From Oceanicoccus sagamiensis (GTDB lineage: Bacteria > Pseudomonadota > Gammaproteobacteria > Pseudomonadales > Dasaniaceae): 64,000 bases of DNA. A model generated the notes under the pieces. That model was not told the DNA's origin. It made no database searches and saw only the letters and a list, made by a program, of their open reading frames with translations. Position numbers and translations under genes: made by a program. Location: the NCBI RefSeq assembly GCF_002117105.1, contig NZ_CP019343.1:4030001-4094000 (forward strand), read 5' to 3'. The first letter of the stretch is position 1, and each line of letters opens with the position of its first letter. Below are positions 8,061 to 17,190 of this stretch, in pieces.

Positions 8061-9869
8061 TTAAACCGGCTCTACACTATCTTCCACCAGCACGGCGGCA
8101 AAGTCGTTAATCAAGGTTTGTACGTTGGGGTCGTTTTGCAGATCAACCAAGGCCTGCTGCCTGCGCTCTTTAATTAAACGCAATTTTCGACCCGATGGCG
8201 TTTCTACCTCTACCGGCTTGACGTTGATAGTCAATTTTATCGGGGCATTTAAAGTGACCGATAAATGCTCCTGAATACGTGCGGTATAGCTGTCGCTAAA
8301 CAATGTCGCATTGCCTTCATCCAGATCCAATACCAGCTTGTCGCCATCGACTTGCTTGAGCACACAATGGGAGGCGATATTACCAACGACACCGCCAAAA
8401 CCCAAACGCTCAAACAACTGGTTCCAGCTCGACGGGGTAAGCTGTGACAGCGTGATAGTCTCTGTGGCTGGAGGAAGCGTTGATTCCGGCTGCTCTAACG
8501 GCGGTGGCGCAACAGGCTCTGGCTCTGGCACAGCAACAACCACTGGCTTGGGGGCTTGTGCTGGCTCAGGCGTTATTAGAGGCTCCGGTATTGGCTCTGG
8601 TATTGGCTCAGCTACAGACTCAAGCTGAGCTGCCACTGGCTGCCCAGCAAGCTCTTTAACACCCGGTCGCTCAGCTACCGCGGGGGGCGTTGCGACCGGT
8701 TCAGGCTTTTTTACGGGTTGTGGCGCCTCCGCAGACGCCGCGCTTTGGGTATTTTGTACACTGGCCTGGGGCAGCACCGCTATCCCCGCAGGCTTAAAAG
8801 CCAGCATTCGTAGCAATACCATTTCAAAGCCACTACGCGGGTCCGGTGACAGCGGTAAATCCCGGCGGCCATTTAAAGCCATTTGATAAAAGAGCTGTAC
8901 ATCTTCAGCCGCTATACGCCCCGCCAATTCGGTGACTCGCTCGCGGTCGCCAAAGCTATTATCGGTGGCATCTGGCACGGCCTGAGTAATGGCAATGCGG
9001 TGTAACAAGGTAAGCAGCTCTTCGAGGGCCGCGATATAGTCCGGGGCATGTTCTGATAATTGGCTAACCGCAGCCAATACCTGGGCACCGTCAGCGGTGG
9101 CCAGTGCATCGATAATATCGTAGACCGCCGTCTGATCGATGGTACCCAGCATATTGCGTACATCGGGCTCTAACAATTTACCCGAGCCAAAAGAGATAGC
9201 CTGATCGGCCAAACTCATGGCATCACGCATGCTGCCATCGGCAGAGCGTCCCAATAACCATAGGGCCGCCTCATCAAAGCTCACCATCTCCTGCTCTAAC
9301 ACATGCTGTAAGTGGCCAACGATGCGCTCAGGGCTCATATTTTTCAGATTAAACTGCAAGCAGCGGGACAAAATAGTCGCAGGCAGTTTTTGTGGATCGG
9401 TAGTAGCTAGCAGGAACTTAACATGGGGGGGCGGCTCTTCCAGAGTTTTTAACAGCGCATTAAAACTGTGGGTGGAGAGCATATGCACCTCATCGATCAG
9501 GTACACTTTGTAGCGGCCCACGGTGGGCGCATATTGAACGTTTTCTAATAATTCCCGGGTGTCTTCAACTTTGGTGCGGGAGGCCGCATCTACTTCAATC
9601 AAATCGACAAAGCGACCTTCGTTGATAGAATTACAGGCGCTGCACTGGCCGCAGGGCTCAGAGCTGACACCCACTTCACAGTTAAGGCACTTGGCCAGGA
9701 TTCGGGCGATAGTGGTTTTACCCACACCGCGGGTACCGGTAAACAGATAGGCATGATGTAAGCGGTTGTGATCAAGGGCGTTAATTAACGCCTTGAGCAC
9801 ATGCTCCTGCCCGACCATTTCACGGAAGGTTTTAGGCCGCCATTTACGGGCCAATACCTGATAGCTCAT
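8061..9869 (-). CDS. dnaX: DNA polymerase III subunits tau and gamma
   Basis: A 602-residue clamp-loader ATPase. Walker A is GTRGVGKT at 45-52; the zinc site is C64, C73, C76, C79; Walker B is LIDEVH near 124-129; and the SRC sensor/finger is at 168-170. After the collar domain (to about 360) comes a Pro/Glu/Ala-rich linker and then the C-terminal tau domains that bind the polymerase alpha subunit and DnaB helicase. Codons 386-388 read GTA AAA AAG and are followed by a hairpin: a programmed -1 frameshift here would add one Ala and stop, giving a 389-residue gamma form, as in E. coli (see the regulatory entry at 8663-8730). First gene of dnaX-ybaB-recR. Confidence 0.97.
   Translation of the reverse strand: MSYQVLARKWRPKTFREMVGQEHVLKALINALDHNRLHHAYLFTGTRGVGKTTIARILAKCLNCEVGVSSEPCGQCSACNSINEGRFVDLIEVDAASRTKVEDTRELLENVQYAPTVGRYKVYLIDEVHMLSTHSFNALLKTLEEPPPHVKFLLATTDPQKLPATILSRCLQFNLKNMSPERIVGHLQHVLEQEMVSFDEAALWLLGRSADGSMRDAMSLADQAISFGSGKLLEPDVRNMLGTIDQTAVYDIIDALATADGAQVLAAVSQLSEHAPDYIAALEELLTLLHRIAITQAVPDATDNSFGDRERVTELAGRIAAEDVQLFYQMALNGRRDLPLSPDPRSGFEMVLLRMLAFKPAGIAVLPQASVQNTQSAASAEAPQPVKKPEPVATPPAVAERPGVKELAGQPVAAQLESVAEPIPEPIPEPLITPEPAQAPKPVVVAVPEPEPVAPPPLEQPESTLPPATETITLSQLTPSSWNQLFERLGFGGVVGNIASHCVLKQVDGDKLVLDLDEGNATLFSDSYTARIQEHLSVTLNAPIKLTINVKPVEVETPSGRKLRLIKERRQQALVDLQNDPNVQTLINDFAAVLVEDSVEPV
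8663..8730 (-). promoter_or_regulatory. Programmed -1 frameshift signal in dnaX
   Basis: Three elements line up on the coding strand. A Shine-Dalgarno-like GGAGG lies at 8730-8726. Thirteen bases later comes the slippery heptamer A AAA AAG at 8712-8706, in the right phase (GTA AAA AAG are codons 386-388). Six bases after it begins an 8-bp perfect stem, CCGGTCGC (8699-8692) with GCGACCGG (8670-8663), with a 21-base loop. In the -1 frame the next codons are GCC and TGA (8706-8701), so a slip ends translation after one residue. This is the same arrangement and heptamer known for E. coli dnaX, where it makes gamma. Confidence 0.85.
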
Positions 9870-9983
9870 CTAAGGATTACCAACGATTAATTATGCTGCG
9901 AAGGATACACTAGCTCAGTGCTGACATAAACCACAACAACAGGTTTAGGGGGTTGATTAAGGTGCCGAGACCCTGGCATGGGC

Positions 9984-11342
9984 TTACTTCATTTTAAGTT
10001 CGAGGTAACGCTCTTCCAGTTCGATATGCTGAGTTTGCAGGTTGAGTAGCTCCTGCTGCATTTCTTCTAATTTGGACTTAAGGATTTCAACATTTTCGGC
10101 ATCGCCACTTTCGCCACCACCGGACTCTATACGCGCTTTAAGGCTGCTATTTTCTTCTTCCAGCGCCGCTATAGTGGCAAGCATATCTTTACTTTCATTG
10201 GTGAGGTCTTTAACCATGGCCTCTATGCGCTCAACCTCTTCATCAGAGCTTGCGCTATCGCTGCCACCGCCAGTTTCAAGCTGGGCTCGCAACTGCTCAT
10301 TTTCATCCATAGCACGGGTCAATTCATCCTCAATCAATTGTGAGCAGGTTTCAGCTTCCTGCATAAAGCGCTGCTGCTGCTCTAACTGTTCAGTTAAGGC
10401 GCTGACCACTTCTTGCTGGTCTTCTGGCGATGAAGACGTCAGTAGCTTTTTCTTCAGTTCAGTAATGACCTTGTGCTGGTCAACAGCCATATTTTTAAGC
10501 CGCAGTATTTCTTCCTGATTGGCAATAATGGTTTTTCCGGCTCCGGAGGACTGTAAATTAGCTTCTACGCCACCCTCTGGTTTAGCCTTTGTTGCGCCGG
10601 AGCCCTCGGACTCGATTAAGTCACCAATATCACTATAGGCATTGGCATATTTGTCTAACAGGCCATCAAACTCTTCTCCCGCACCCAGTTCTTTGCCCAT
10701 TGCGGTAAGTTGCTGGTAGTAGTCTTCAGCCTGAGCCTGACTGGCTTCCCACTTGCTCTCCATGTCAAAAAATAGCTTTTTAAAGCGCTCAAGGTTTTCA
10801 ATACGGCTTTTATAAACCGCTATTTCATCACTGGCATCACCGCCCTCCTCAGCGGCCGGCTCTTCACTTGGCGTATTGGCCCCTTCATAAAATTGGATAA
10901 TTTGCTCAAGCTTGGCCTGCAACACCTCCCAGCTGGAACTGTCTTCTCCGCCGGCATAACGAGCCTCTTTTTCGGCAATCAAAAAAGCATGGCGCAGCGC
11001 TGAAGCCTGCCTGTCGATAGGGGCATCCGGTGCAATATCAAGCACGATATCCCGGTCTGGGTTAAGGGACTGGTGATGGTCGCGGGTCGCATCAATTTCG
11101 GTATCAAGGTAATCAAGGAAAGATAAGGAGGGGCTATCTTCTCTTTCAGCCAACTGTTTCAGGGCTTTTTTGGTTTCATTGCGGGACTTGCCAATCGATT
11201 TGCGCAGGCTGACAATTTTATCTTCCAGTTTAGCAACCAGCTTTCTTAGCTTGCCCAGATGCAGCATCAGGAAGATGCAGACAATAAGCAGTAATACCGC
11301 TAATTCAGCAGTGATATAAAAAAGAAGAGTCGAATCTAGCAT
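9984..11342 (-). CDS. Membrane-anchored coiled-coil protein, unknown
   Basis: A 452-residue protein with one N-terminal membrane helix (about residues 5-27) followed by a basic stretch and then long Glu/Gln/Leu-rich coiled-coil segments (about 30-60, 175-215, 270-345 and 360-450). Low-complexity Gly-Ser-Glu linkers separate them. No enzyme motif is visible. It could be a structural or division-related scaffold tethered to the inner membrane with a cytoplasmic rod, but that is inference. It has its own 114-base gap from dnaX and 218 bases from queF. The second membrane-anchored coiled-coil protein at 14619-15389 has the same general plan but no obvious sequence similarity. Confidence 0.7.
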   Translation of the reverse strand: MLDSTLLFYITAELAVLLLIVCIFLMLHLGKLRKLVAKLEDKIVSLRKSIGKSRNETKKALKQLAEREDSPSLSFLDYLDTEIDATRDHHQSLNPDRDIVLDIAPDAPIDRQASALRHAFLIAEKEARYAGGEDSSSWEVLQAKLEQIIQFYEGANTPSEEPAAEEGGDASDEIAVYKSRIENLERFKKLFFDMESKWEASQAQAEDYYQQLTAMGKELGAGEEFDGLLDKYANAYSDIGDLIESEGSGATKAKPEGGVEANLQSSGAGKTIIANQEEILRLKNMAVDQHKVITELKKKLLTSSSPEDQQEVVSALTEQLEQQQRFMQEAETCSQLIEDELTRAMDENEQLRAQLETGGGSDSASSDEEVERIEAMVKDLTNESKDMLATIAALEEENSSLKARIESGGGESGDAENVEILKSKLEEMQQELLNLQTQHIELEERYLELKMK

Positions 11343-11560
11343 AAATACATTCCGCTACTATTAGCGCGTTAGGACATCTTTTGTGCCGCCATGGCCACTC
11401 ACAGACAACGTGTTCTGAGGCCACCCTAACAATCTTGGCTAAGCCTATGAAACTATGGATTTTTCTTATCTAAGGATTATGGTACAGCCAGCGTCATTTA
11501 GCCATGTAAGGGGGGCAAGAAATTGAGCAAATAGCGCTTAATAGAAGCTTTTGGTCTGGA

Positions 11561-12367
11561 TTATTGCCGATTAAGGCGGATATTTTGCGGATCATGGGGG
11601 TAACTGGCTCGAAATGGATTGATATCCAGACCACCACGGCGGGTATAAAGCGCCCGTACCGATAGCCGCTGCGGGTCGCAGGCTGCGCTAATATCCGTAA
11701 AAATACGCTCCACACACTGCTCGTGAAACTCCTGGTGCTGACGATAACCAATCAAGTATTTGAGCAGACCTTCGTGGTTGATTTGCGGGCCGGTATATTG
11801 AACCACAATACTGGCCCAATCTGGTTGAGCTGTCACCGGACACAGCGAACGCAGTAAATGGCTGTACAGGGTTTCCTCCACTTGCTGGCCGACGTTACCC
11901 AGCAACAGCGGGTCTGGGCTATAGCTCGACAGACTGATATCCAAATCATCCAGACAAACACCCTCAAGCTGCGAAATAGCATTGCCATTGGCAACGTTAT
12001 GAATAATCACATCGACCGGAGCCTGCACACAGGCGGATAGATCTTGCACCAGCCGTGCCTGTAATTCAGCACGGTCCCTTACTACGGTTTGGTTAAACGA
12101 ATTTAAATACAGTTTAAAAGACTTTGACTCCACGATAGCGCTGGACTCACAGGGAAAACGAAACTCAGCACAGGCTACCTGGGGTTTGCCTTTTGCATTT
12201 AACCAGGACAATTCATAGGCATTCCAGATATCTACACCGGTAAACGGTAGCTGCCCCGCCGCAACACCCAGACTGTCTCGGGACTGCTGCCTGGCTATGG
12301 GAAATAATAGATCGGGACTATAGGTGTCCACATACTCTACGTCTTTACCCAATAATATATCTTTCAT
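11561..12367 (-). CDS. queF: NADPH-dependent 7-cyano-7-deazaguanine reductase
   Basis: A 268-residue long-form (type II) QueF, which reduces preQ0 to preQ1 in queuosine biosynthesis. The catalytic Cys is C176 in LCPVTAQPDW with the conserved Asp at 183, matching C190/D197 of E. coli. The QueF motif ESKSFKLYLNSFNQT covers residues 80-94. Length agrees with the two-lobed tunnelling-fold form (about 280 residues). It is 12 bases downstream of the split ABC permease on the same strand; the same neighbourhood (queF, exporter, PA2817-like protein) is known from Pseudomonas. Confidence 0.97.
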   Translation of the reverse strand: MKDILLGKDVEYVDTYSPDLLFPIARQQSRDSLGVAAGQLPFTGVDIWNAYELSWLNAKGKPQVACAEFRFPCESSAIVESKSFKLYLNSFNQTVVRDRAELQARLVQDLSACVQAPVDVIIHNVANGNAISQLEGVCLDDLDISLSSYSPDPLLLGNVGQQVEETLYSHLLRSLCPVTAQPDWASIVVQYTGPQINHEGLLKYLIGYRQHQEFHEQCVERIFTDISAACDPQRLSVRALYTRRGGLDINPFRASYPHDPQNIRLNRQ

Positions 12368-12379
12368 GCTTATCGCCTT

Positions 12380-13152
12380 TTACTGCCGCAAACTTTTGCC
12401 GGAGTTAAGTAACCACAGACTGAAAAAGTAAGCCACCAGTGTAAATACAGCGACCATCACAAACGCCCAACTAACATTGATATCGCTGATCCCCAATACC
12501 CCGTAACGAAAGGCATTCACAATATAAAGAATGGGATTGGCTTTGGAGACATCAGCCCAAAACTCTGGCAATAAATCGGTTGAATAAAATACCCCGCCCA
12601 AATAAATTAACGGCGTTAATAAAAAGGTGGGGATGATGGAAATATCATCAAAGGTATTGGCGTATACCGCATTAATAAAGCCGGCCATAGAGAAGAACAC
12701 CGACGTGATCACCACAATAGAAATGGTGACGGTATAGCTATGAATCTGTAAATCGGTAAAGAATAATGCCACCAGAGTCACGATAAAACCTACACCCAAA
12801 CCACGGGCCACGCCCCCATAACAAAACCCAGTAAAATAATATAATTGGGGGTTGGTGAAACCAGCATCTCTTCAACAAAGCGCTGAAATTTAGCCCCAAA
12901 AAACGATGACACCACATTGGTATAGGAGCTGGTGATGACCGACATCATAATCAGACCAGGAACCACAAACTCCATATAGCTAACACCGGCCATGGGACCA
13001 ATGCGCTTGCCAATCAAATTACCAAAGATAATAAAATATAAGGTAATAGTGATCACTGGTGGCACCAGAGTTTGCGTCCAAATACGCATAAAGCGTTTTA
13101 TTTCTTTGCGTACGATAGTTAAAAATGCAATGAGTTGTTCTTGAAAGCTCAT
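12380..13152 (-). pseudogene. ABC-2 type permease (YadH-like), split by a frameshift
   Basis: Two overlapping frames together make one complete ABC-2 permease. The first (13152 to about 12815) gives the N-terminal cytoplasmic part and first helices up to LLGFVMG; the second (about 12811 to 12380) continues with VARGLGVGF and the last four helices. The break is at the C5 run 12813-12817 on the plus strand: one more C would give ATG GGG GGC GTG and restore a 257-residue protein, the usual YadH length. The partner ATPase is 13 bases upstream and looks intact. Either the gene is recently inactivated, the base is a sequencing error, or the tract is variable. No other damage is visible, so I favour an error or a very recent mutation. 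Confidence 0.85.
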
Positions 13153-13165
13153 GAGTGGTATTCCG

Positions 13166-14086
13166 TTAAGCTGCGCTGGTATTCACTAAATTAACAAACA
13201 ATTCTTCGAGGCGATTGGCCTTGTTGCGCATGCTTGTGATGTCTATTCCCGCCGCCGTCAATTGGGCAAATAAGGTATTCACTGACTGCCCCTTTTCGAT
13301 CTCTACTTCCAGCGTATGACCATCGGTTAAGCGCACCTCAAAATCTGGCAGCGAGGGCGCAGCGGATAATGATGTACTGGTATCGAGGATAACCACCTCT
13401 TTATGCAACTGGGATAATAGCTGTTTCATACTGGAATGCTCAGCAATTTCGCCATGATTGATAATGGCAATATGGCGACACAGGCTTTCTGCCTCTTCCA
13501 GATAATGGGTGGTCAGTATAATGGTGGTGCCGTTGTCGTTAAGCTGTTTTAAGAAGGCCCACATAGACCGGCGCATTTCTATATCCACCCCGGCGGAAGG
13601 CTCATCCAGGATTAATAAGCGGGGCTCATGCACCAGCGCCCGGGCGATCATCAGCCGGCGCTTCATGCCACCAGATAAACTGCGGCCGGTATCAAAACGC
13701 TTTTCCCATAGGCCCAGGGCTTTTAAATATTTCTCCGTTCGCTCCACCGCAAGCTTTCTGGTTAGGCCGTAGTAGCCGGCCTGATTAACCAGAATATCAA
13801 ACACCTGCTCAAAATTCGGGAAGTTAAACTCCTGCGGCACAATACCAATCTGTTTTTTGGCCAGAGAGAAATCGGTATCGATATCATAACCGAAGACACT
13901 GACCTGACCGGCCGTCTTTCTCACCAGTGAGCAGATAATGCCAATGGTGGTCGACTTACCGGCACCGTTAGGCCCCAGCAGGGCAAAAAAGTCGCCCTCT
14001 TCTACCTCAAGGTCGATTCCCTTCAAGGCCTGAAAACCATTATTGTAGGCCTTGCTTAATTGCTTGATGGATAAGGCGGTGGTCAT
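13166..14086 (-). CDS. ABC exporter ATP-binding protein (YadG-like)
   Basis: A 306-residue ATPase of an ABC-2 exporter. Walker A is GPNGAGKST at 38-46, the signature is LSGGMKRR, and Walker B is LLILDEPSAGVD; a C-terminal regulatory extension follows the nucleotide-binding domain. The open frame continues upstream to 14248, but residues before MTTALSIKQL are unlike the family and would overlap the divergent gene at 14216, so the start at 14086 is chosen. It forms a two-gene unit with the permease 13 bases downstream. The substrate is unknown. Confidence 0.92.
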   Translation of the reverse strand: MTTALSIKQLSKAYNNGFQALKGIDLEVEEGDFFALLGPNGAGKSTTIGIICSLVRKTAGQVSVFGYDIDTDFSLAKKQIGIVPQEFNFPNFEQVFDILVNQAGYYGLTRKLAVERTEKYLKALGLWEKRFDTGRSLSGGMKRRLMIARALVHEPRLLILDEPSAGVDIEMRRSMWAFLKQLNDNGTTIILTTHYLEEAESLCRHIAIINHGEIAEHSSMKQLLSQLHKEVVILDTSTSLSAAPSLPDFEVRLTDGHTLEVEIEKGQSVNTLFAQLTAAGIDITSMRNKANRLEELFVNLVNTSAA

Positions 14087-14215
14087 TGCTGGCTGGTACT
14101 CAAAACAGGTTAATGAAAACGGCGATAATAACATGGAACCGTGGGCTACTGGCTTAATTAGATTGCTCTGATAAACTACGCCGCTCTTAATATCACTAGC
14201 CCAGGCAAATATCCA

Positions 14216-14611
14216 ATGAGCGACTCCAGTTATTTCAACCATCACCACAAGCTGTTACAAGCTCTATTTCAGCATTGCGAGCAGCAACTGCCCTTTAATG
14301 ATGAGCGGGCCAGTGAGGTAGATACTGAGTTTTTGGCATCCCTCAAAACCATTAGCGAAGCGACCAGCCCGGACGAAACGTTTATCGAGCAGGGGCAATC
14401 GATTATTTGCCGCATTGTCAGCCATTACCAGCATATTACCCCGGTGGTTAACCGTGACCTGTTCTGGTTTTTTGGCGGCGAATGCCTGCACTATATGGCC
14501 GATGATGAGCTGGCGCTTTATCAGCAACTGGATGAAAAGCTGCATGAAAGTAATGGCGGCGATAGTTTGGACTATGCAGAAGTAAAGGCGAGTATATTCC
14601 AGCTACATTAG
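14216..14611 (+). CDS. PA2817-like conserved protein
   Basis: A 131-residue soluble, mainly helical, acidic protein. The DLFWFFGGECLHYMADDE segment near residues 80-97 matches my memory of the PA2817 family of Pseudomonas, and the neighbouring exporter and queF genes are also close to PA2817 in that genus. Function is unknown. It is divergent from the ABC ATPase gene, with 129 bases between the two starts, and ends 7 bases before a convergent gene. Confidence 0.75.
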   Translation: MSDSSYFNHHHKLLQALFQHCEQQLPFNDERASEVDTEFLASLKTISEATSPDETFIEQGQSIICRIVSHYQHITPVVNRDLFWFFGGECLHYMADDELALYQQLDEKLHESNGGDSLDYAEVKASIFQLH

Positions 14612-14618
14612 GCAGCGG

Positions 14619-15389
14619 TTAATCGTAAACCGCTTTTTTCTTCCAGGAATCATCAGGCTTATCCAGCTCATCCCACTCAGCAGCGGCCTCTTGCTTGCGC
14701 TCCTTGGCGGAGCTCTCAAGGCCTGTGGCCTGCTCTTCCAACTCGGCAATTCGGCTGGTTTGCTTGGCGATGCGGTCATTATAAAAACCGTCGTCATTTT
14801 CCTTGCTCATTTTTTCATTGGCCATATGCAGATAATGGATAGCCAAACGGGGCTTGCCCTGCTGCATGGCTTCCTTGATGGGCTCAACCAGCACATCGGT
14901 TGATGTCTGCACCATCAAGCGGCGTACCTGCTTGCCATAGATCATCGCTTCCTTGGCATTGATACGCTTGCTGGCTGCCAACTTGGAAATAAAGTTATAG
15001 AGGCCGCCAAGCATTTTTTGAATTTCTTTGATCTGTACCGCATCGGTTAAGGTCACGGTCTTGTCATTAGCCTTTTTGGCTTTATATTCCGCCAATCGCT
15101 GCCGAGCCCTGGCCAGACTGTCTTTGTAGCCTTTGGTGGGATTGATCTGAACCAGTTGGGAATAGACCTCTTCCAGACAGGTGCAAACCAGTACTTGCAG
15201 GTCACGACTTAAAAAACCTTCAGGGAAGCCGTCCAGCATATAGTCAAAATTGCGCGAGCGGGCCTTGAGCGCACTCTCAAGGCGGCGCTTCTCTTTGTTG
15301 TTCTTATCAATGGTTTGTATGGTAATGGCGATAGCCACAAGGATAAACAAACCTATCGCAATAGCGGCGACAATAACGGTGGTGGACAT
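14619..15389 (-). CDS. Membrane-anchored helical protein, unknown
   Basis: A 256-residue protein with an N-terminal membrane helix (about residues 4-24) and a long helical cytoplasmic part. Residues 25-45 are basic; the last 60 residues form a probable coiled coil and end in a charged tail. No catalytic motif is visible and I do not recognise the family. It is transcribed away from the tRNA genes and converges with the PA2817-like gene. Confidence 0.6.
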   Translation of the reverse strand: MSTTVIVAAIAIGLFILVAIAITIQTIDKNNKEKRRLESALKARSRNFDYMLDGFPEGFLSRDLQVLVCTCLEEVYSQLVQINPTKGYKDSLARARQRLAEYKAKKANDKTVTLTDAVQIKEIQKMLGGLYNFISKLAASKRINAKEAMIYGKQVRRLMVQTSTDVLVEPIKEAMQQGKPRLAIHYLHMANEKMSKENDDGFYNDRIAKQTSRIAELEEQATGLESSAKERKQEAAAEWDELDKPDDSWKKKAVYD

Positions 15390-15546
15390 AGTGTTACTCG
15401 ATAGCGTTAAGTACTGGAATTATCTCGATAATCGGCATTTTTAGCAATTACTGACTGTTGTTTATCTAGTCTAGCTGGTTTTGCTGGCTTTTTAAGCAAT
15501 TCCACCATAAAAAACAGCAACTTATGGAAAAATTTAAATTTTGGGG

Positions 15547-15575
15547 TTGACGTTTGCAGCGAAGGTTCTTATTAT
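15547..15575 (+). promoter_or_regulatory. Sigma-70 promoter of the tRNA genes
   Basis: The -35 box TTGACG (15547-15552) and -10 box TATTAT (15570-15575) are separated by exactly 17 bases. The GC-rich stretch GCGCGCC follows the -10 box directly, the form of discriminator seen at stable-RNA promoters under stringent control. Transcription would begin near 15582, about 32 bases before the tRNA-Glu. Confidence 0.75.
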
Positions 15576-15613
15576 GCGCGCCACTTCAACGGACACCGTC
15601 GAAGTAACCCAGC

Positions 15614-15689
15614 GTCCCCTTCGTCTAGAGGCCTAGGACACCGCCCTTTCACGGCGGTAACAGGGGTTCGAACCCCCTAGGGGACGCCA
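15614..15689 (+). tRNA. tRNA-Glu (TTC)
   Basis: A complete 76-base tRNA with encoded CCA. The acceptor stem pairs GTCCCCT with AGGGGAC; the anticodon stem CCGCC/GGCGG encloses the loop CTTTCAC with anticodon TTC; the T-arm is AGGGG-TTCGAAC-CCCCT in form. It reads GAA and GAG codons. A second tRNA follows 124 bases downstream. Confidence 0.97.
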
Positions 15690-15813
15690 TTTTTTACCTT
15701 TACATTAAAGGTTTAGAATTTTGGGACTATGTTTTAGGACGTTATTTTTTATAATGCCTTAGTCTCTCAAGGGTTTTAGAAGTTGGTTTTTTCATAAAGC
15801 TGGCATTCTAATT

Positions 15814-15888
15814 GCGGGAATAGCTCAGTGGTAGAGCTCCTCGTTGCCAACGAGGTGGTCGGGAGTTCGAGTCTCCTTTCCCGCTCCA
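15814..15888 (+). tRNA. tRNA-Gly (GCC)
   Basis: A complete 75-base tRNA with encoded CCA. The acceptor stem is GCGGGAA with TTCCCGC, the anticodon stem CCTCG/CGAGG encloses TTGCCAA with anticodon GCC, and the T-loop is TTCGAGT. It reads GGC and GGT. It may be co-transcribed with the upstream tRNA-Glu; a TATAAT at 15750-15755 could also give it its own start, but no good -35 box goes with it. Confidence 0.97.
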
Positions 15889-15950
15889 TTTTTTCTCCCT
15901 GCTCTTTTCTCCCCAAGCTTCTCCCCAAACGATATTAGTATTCGTCAGCC

Positions 15951-16622
15951 CTAGTAGTTAACCGTCATTGCCAGCAACTGACTGATCTGGCACAACGGTC
16001 TGCCGCTCTGCTCTGCCCAGTGGTTAAATGCCCCTTGCACCCGCTTCAGGTCTTTCTGACTGTCTGGCTTTTTATCGACAATACCCTGAGCTTTTAAGGC
16101 CACCACCAAATCTTCTGTCAGAATAAAAGTATCTTTACCCACCATGCGCAAAAAGTAAGGGCCGGAATTACCCCCTAGCTGAGCCCCTTCTTTCTTTAAT
16201 AGCGTCCACAAAGCAACAATATCTTCAGCGGGCCACTGCGCCAGCCAATGACCGATACTGCCGTGCTGCTCGATTATCTCCAGCATAAAGCCAGCGTTGT
16301 AGCGTACCGACTTGATTTTTTGCCAGTGGCGAATGATCTCGGTATTGCCCATCAGGGCATCCATTTCCTCATCACTCATCATCGCCACGCGACGTGGGTT
16401 AAAGCCAAAAAAAGCCTGTTCAAAACCAGGCCATTTATTATCGACCACGGAGTGTTTTAAACCCGCTCTGAAGACTCGCCGGCAAAGCGTCGACAGATAA
16501 AAAGCATCATCCTGTGCTTTTAGCTGGCCGGCGCTGGCCGGCTTCGATAGATAGCGCTCAACCTCACGGGCACTGCCCAACCGTTCCAGAACATGCTGGT
16601 AAATCCAGTCAAAATCCTTCAT
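15951..16622 (-). CDS. DNA-3-methyladenine glycosylase I family protein
   Basis: A 223-residue member of the Tag-type (HhH-GPD superfamily) DNA glycosylases, which remove 3-methyladenine from alkylated DNA. The segment from the [20 protein letters not shown] region (residues 62-81) through the [21 protein letters not shown] region fits this group. It is longer than E. coli Tag (187 residues) and diverges from it at the N-terminus, so it may be a sub-family with altered substrate range. The start overlaps the stop of msrB by 4 bases (ATGA), indicating a two-gene operon linking repair of alkylated DNA and oxidised protein. Confidence 0.8.
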   Translation of the reverse strand: MKDFDWIYQHVLERLGSAREVERYLSKPASAGQLKAQDDAFYLSTLCRRVFRAGLKHSVVDNKWPGFEQAFFGFNPRRVAMMSDEEMDALMGNTEIIRHWQKIKSVRYNAGFMLEIIEQHGSIGHWLAQWPAEDIVALWTLLKKEGAQLGGNSGPYFLRMVGKDTFILTEDLVVALKAQGIVDKKPDSQKDLKRVQGAFNHWAEQSGRPLCQISQLLAMTVNY

Positions 16623-17017
16623 TCGCCAGTTTTATTCAACCTCAGTGAGGCCGAATTAATGCAGTAACGCATACCGGTAGGCTGAGGGCCATCATTAAAG
16701 ACATGCCCTAAATGGGAGCCACAGCGCTTACACATAACCTCGACTCGAACCATTCCGTGGCTAACATCTCGATCTTCCAGAATCGCCTGTTCCGATAAGG
16801 GCTGGTAAAAACTGGGCCAACCTGAGCCAGAGTCATATTTAGTGGCAGAGTCAAATAGCGGCTCGCCACAGCAGGTGCAGTTAAATTGCCCGGTGGCTTT
16901 TTCATCATTATATTTTCCGGTAAAAGCTCTTTCAGTGCCTTTTTGCCGACAAATATAAAACTCTTCCTCAGTAAGCAGCTCGCGCCACTCCTGTTCGGTT
17001 TTCTCAATCTCAGCCAT
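16619..17017 (-). CDS. msrB: Peptide methionine-(R)-S-oxide reductase MsrB
   Basis: A 132-residue enzyme that reduces the R epimer of methionine sulfoxide in proteins. Zinc ligands are C47, C50, C96 and C99; the catalytic Cys is C119 in RYCINS. The motifs SGSGWPSF and CGSHLGHVF are both present. Length is that of the stand-alone form. It heads the small operon with the glycosylase gene and is divergent from alaA, with 173 bases between them that must hold both promoters. Confidence 0.96.
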   Translation of the reverse strand: MAEIEKTEQEWRELLTEEEFYICRQKGTERAFTGKYNDEKATGQFNCTCCGEPLFDSATKYDSGSGWPSFYQPLSEQAILEDRDVSHGMVRVEVMCKRCGSHLGHVFNDGPQPTGMRYCINSASLRLNKTGE

Positions 17018-17190
17018 TGGAATCTCCTAATCTCTGTCTAATCGACTAATTAATTGCAATCTGATCACCATAACGGGAAAACGCCATAGCATCAGAAGGT
17101 ATTTTTTTCTAAAATACTCAACTATTACGAAAACCAGCCTACACTGGTTTACCACACAAAAATATACACCTAACGGCAAGGCAAATAGCG

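Noticed and set aside
9870-9983. 4.5S signal recognition RNA next to dnaX
   Set aside because: Such a gene lies near dnaX in some gammaproteobacteria, but the conserved GGAAGCAGCC-type apical sequence is not found here on either strand.
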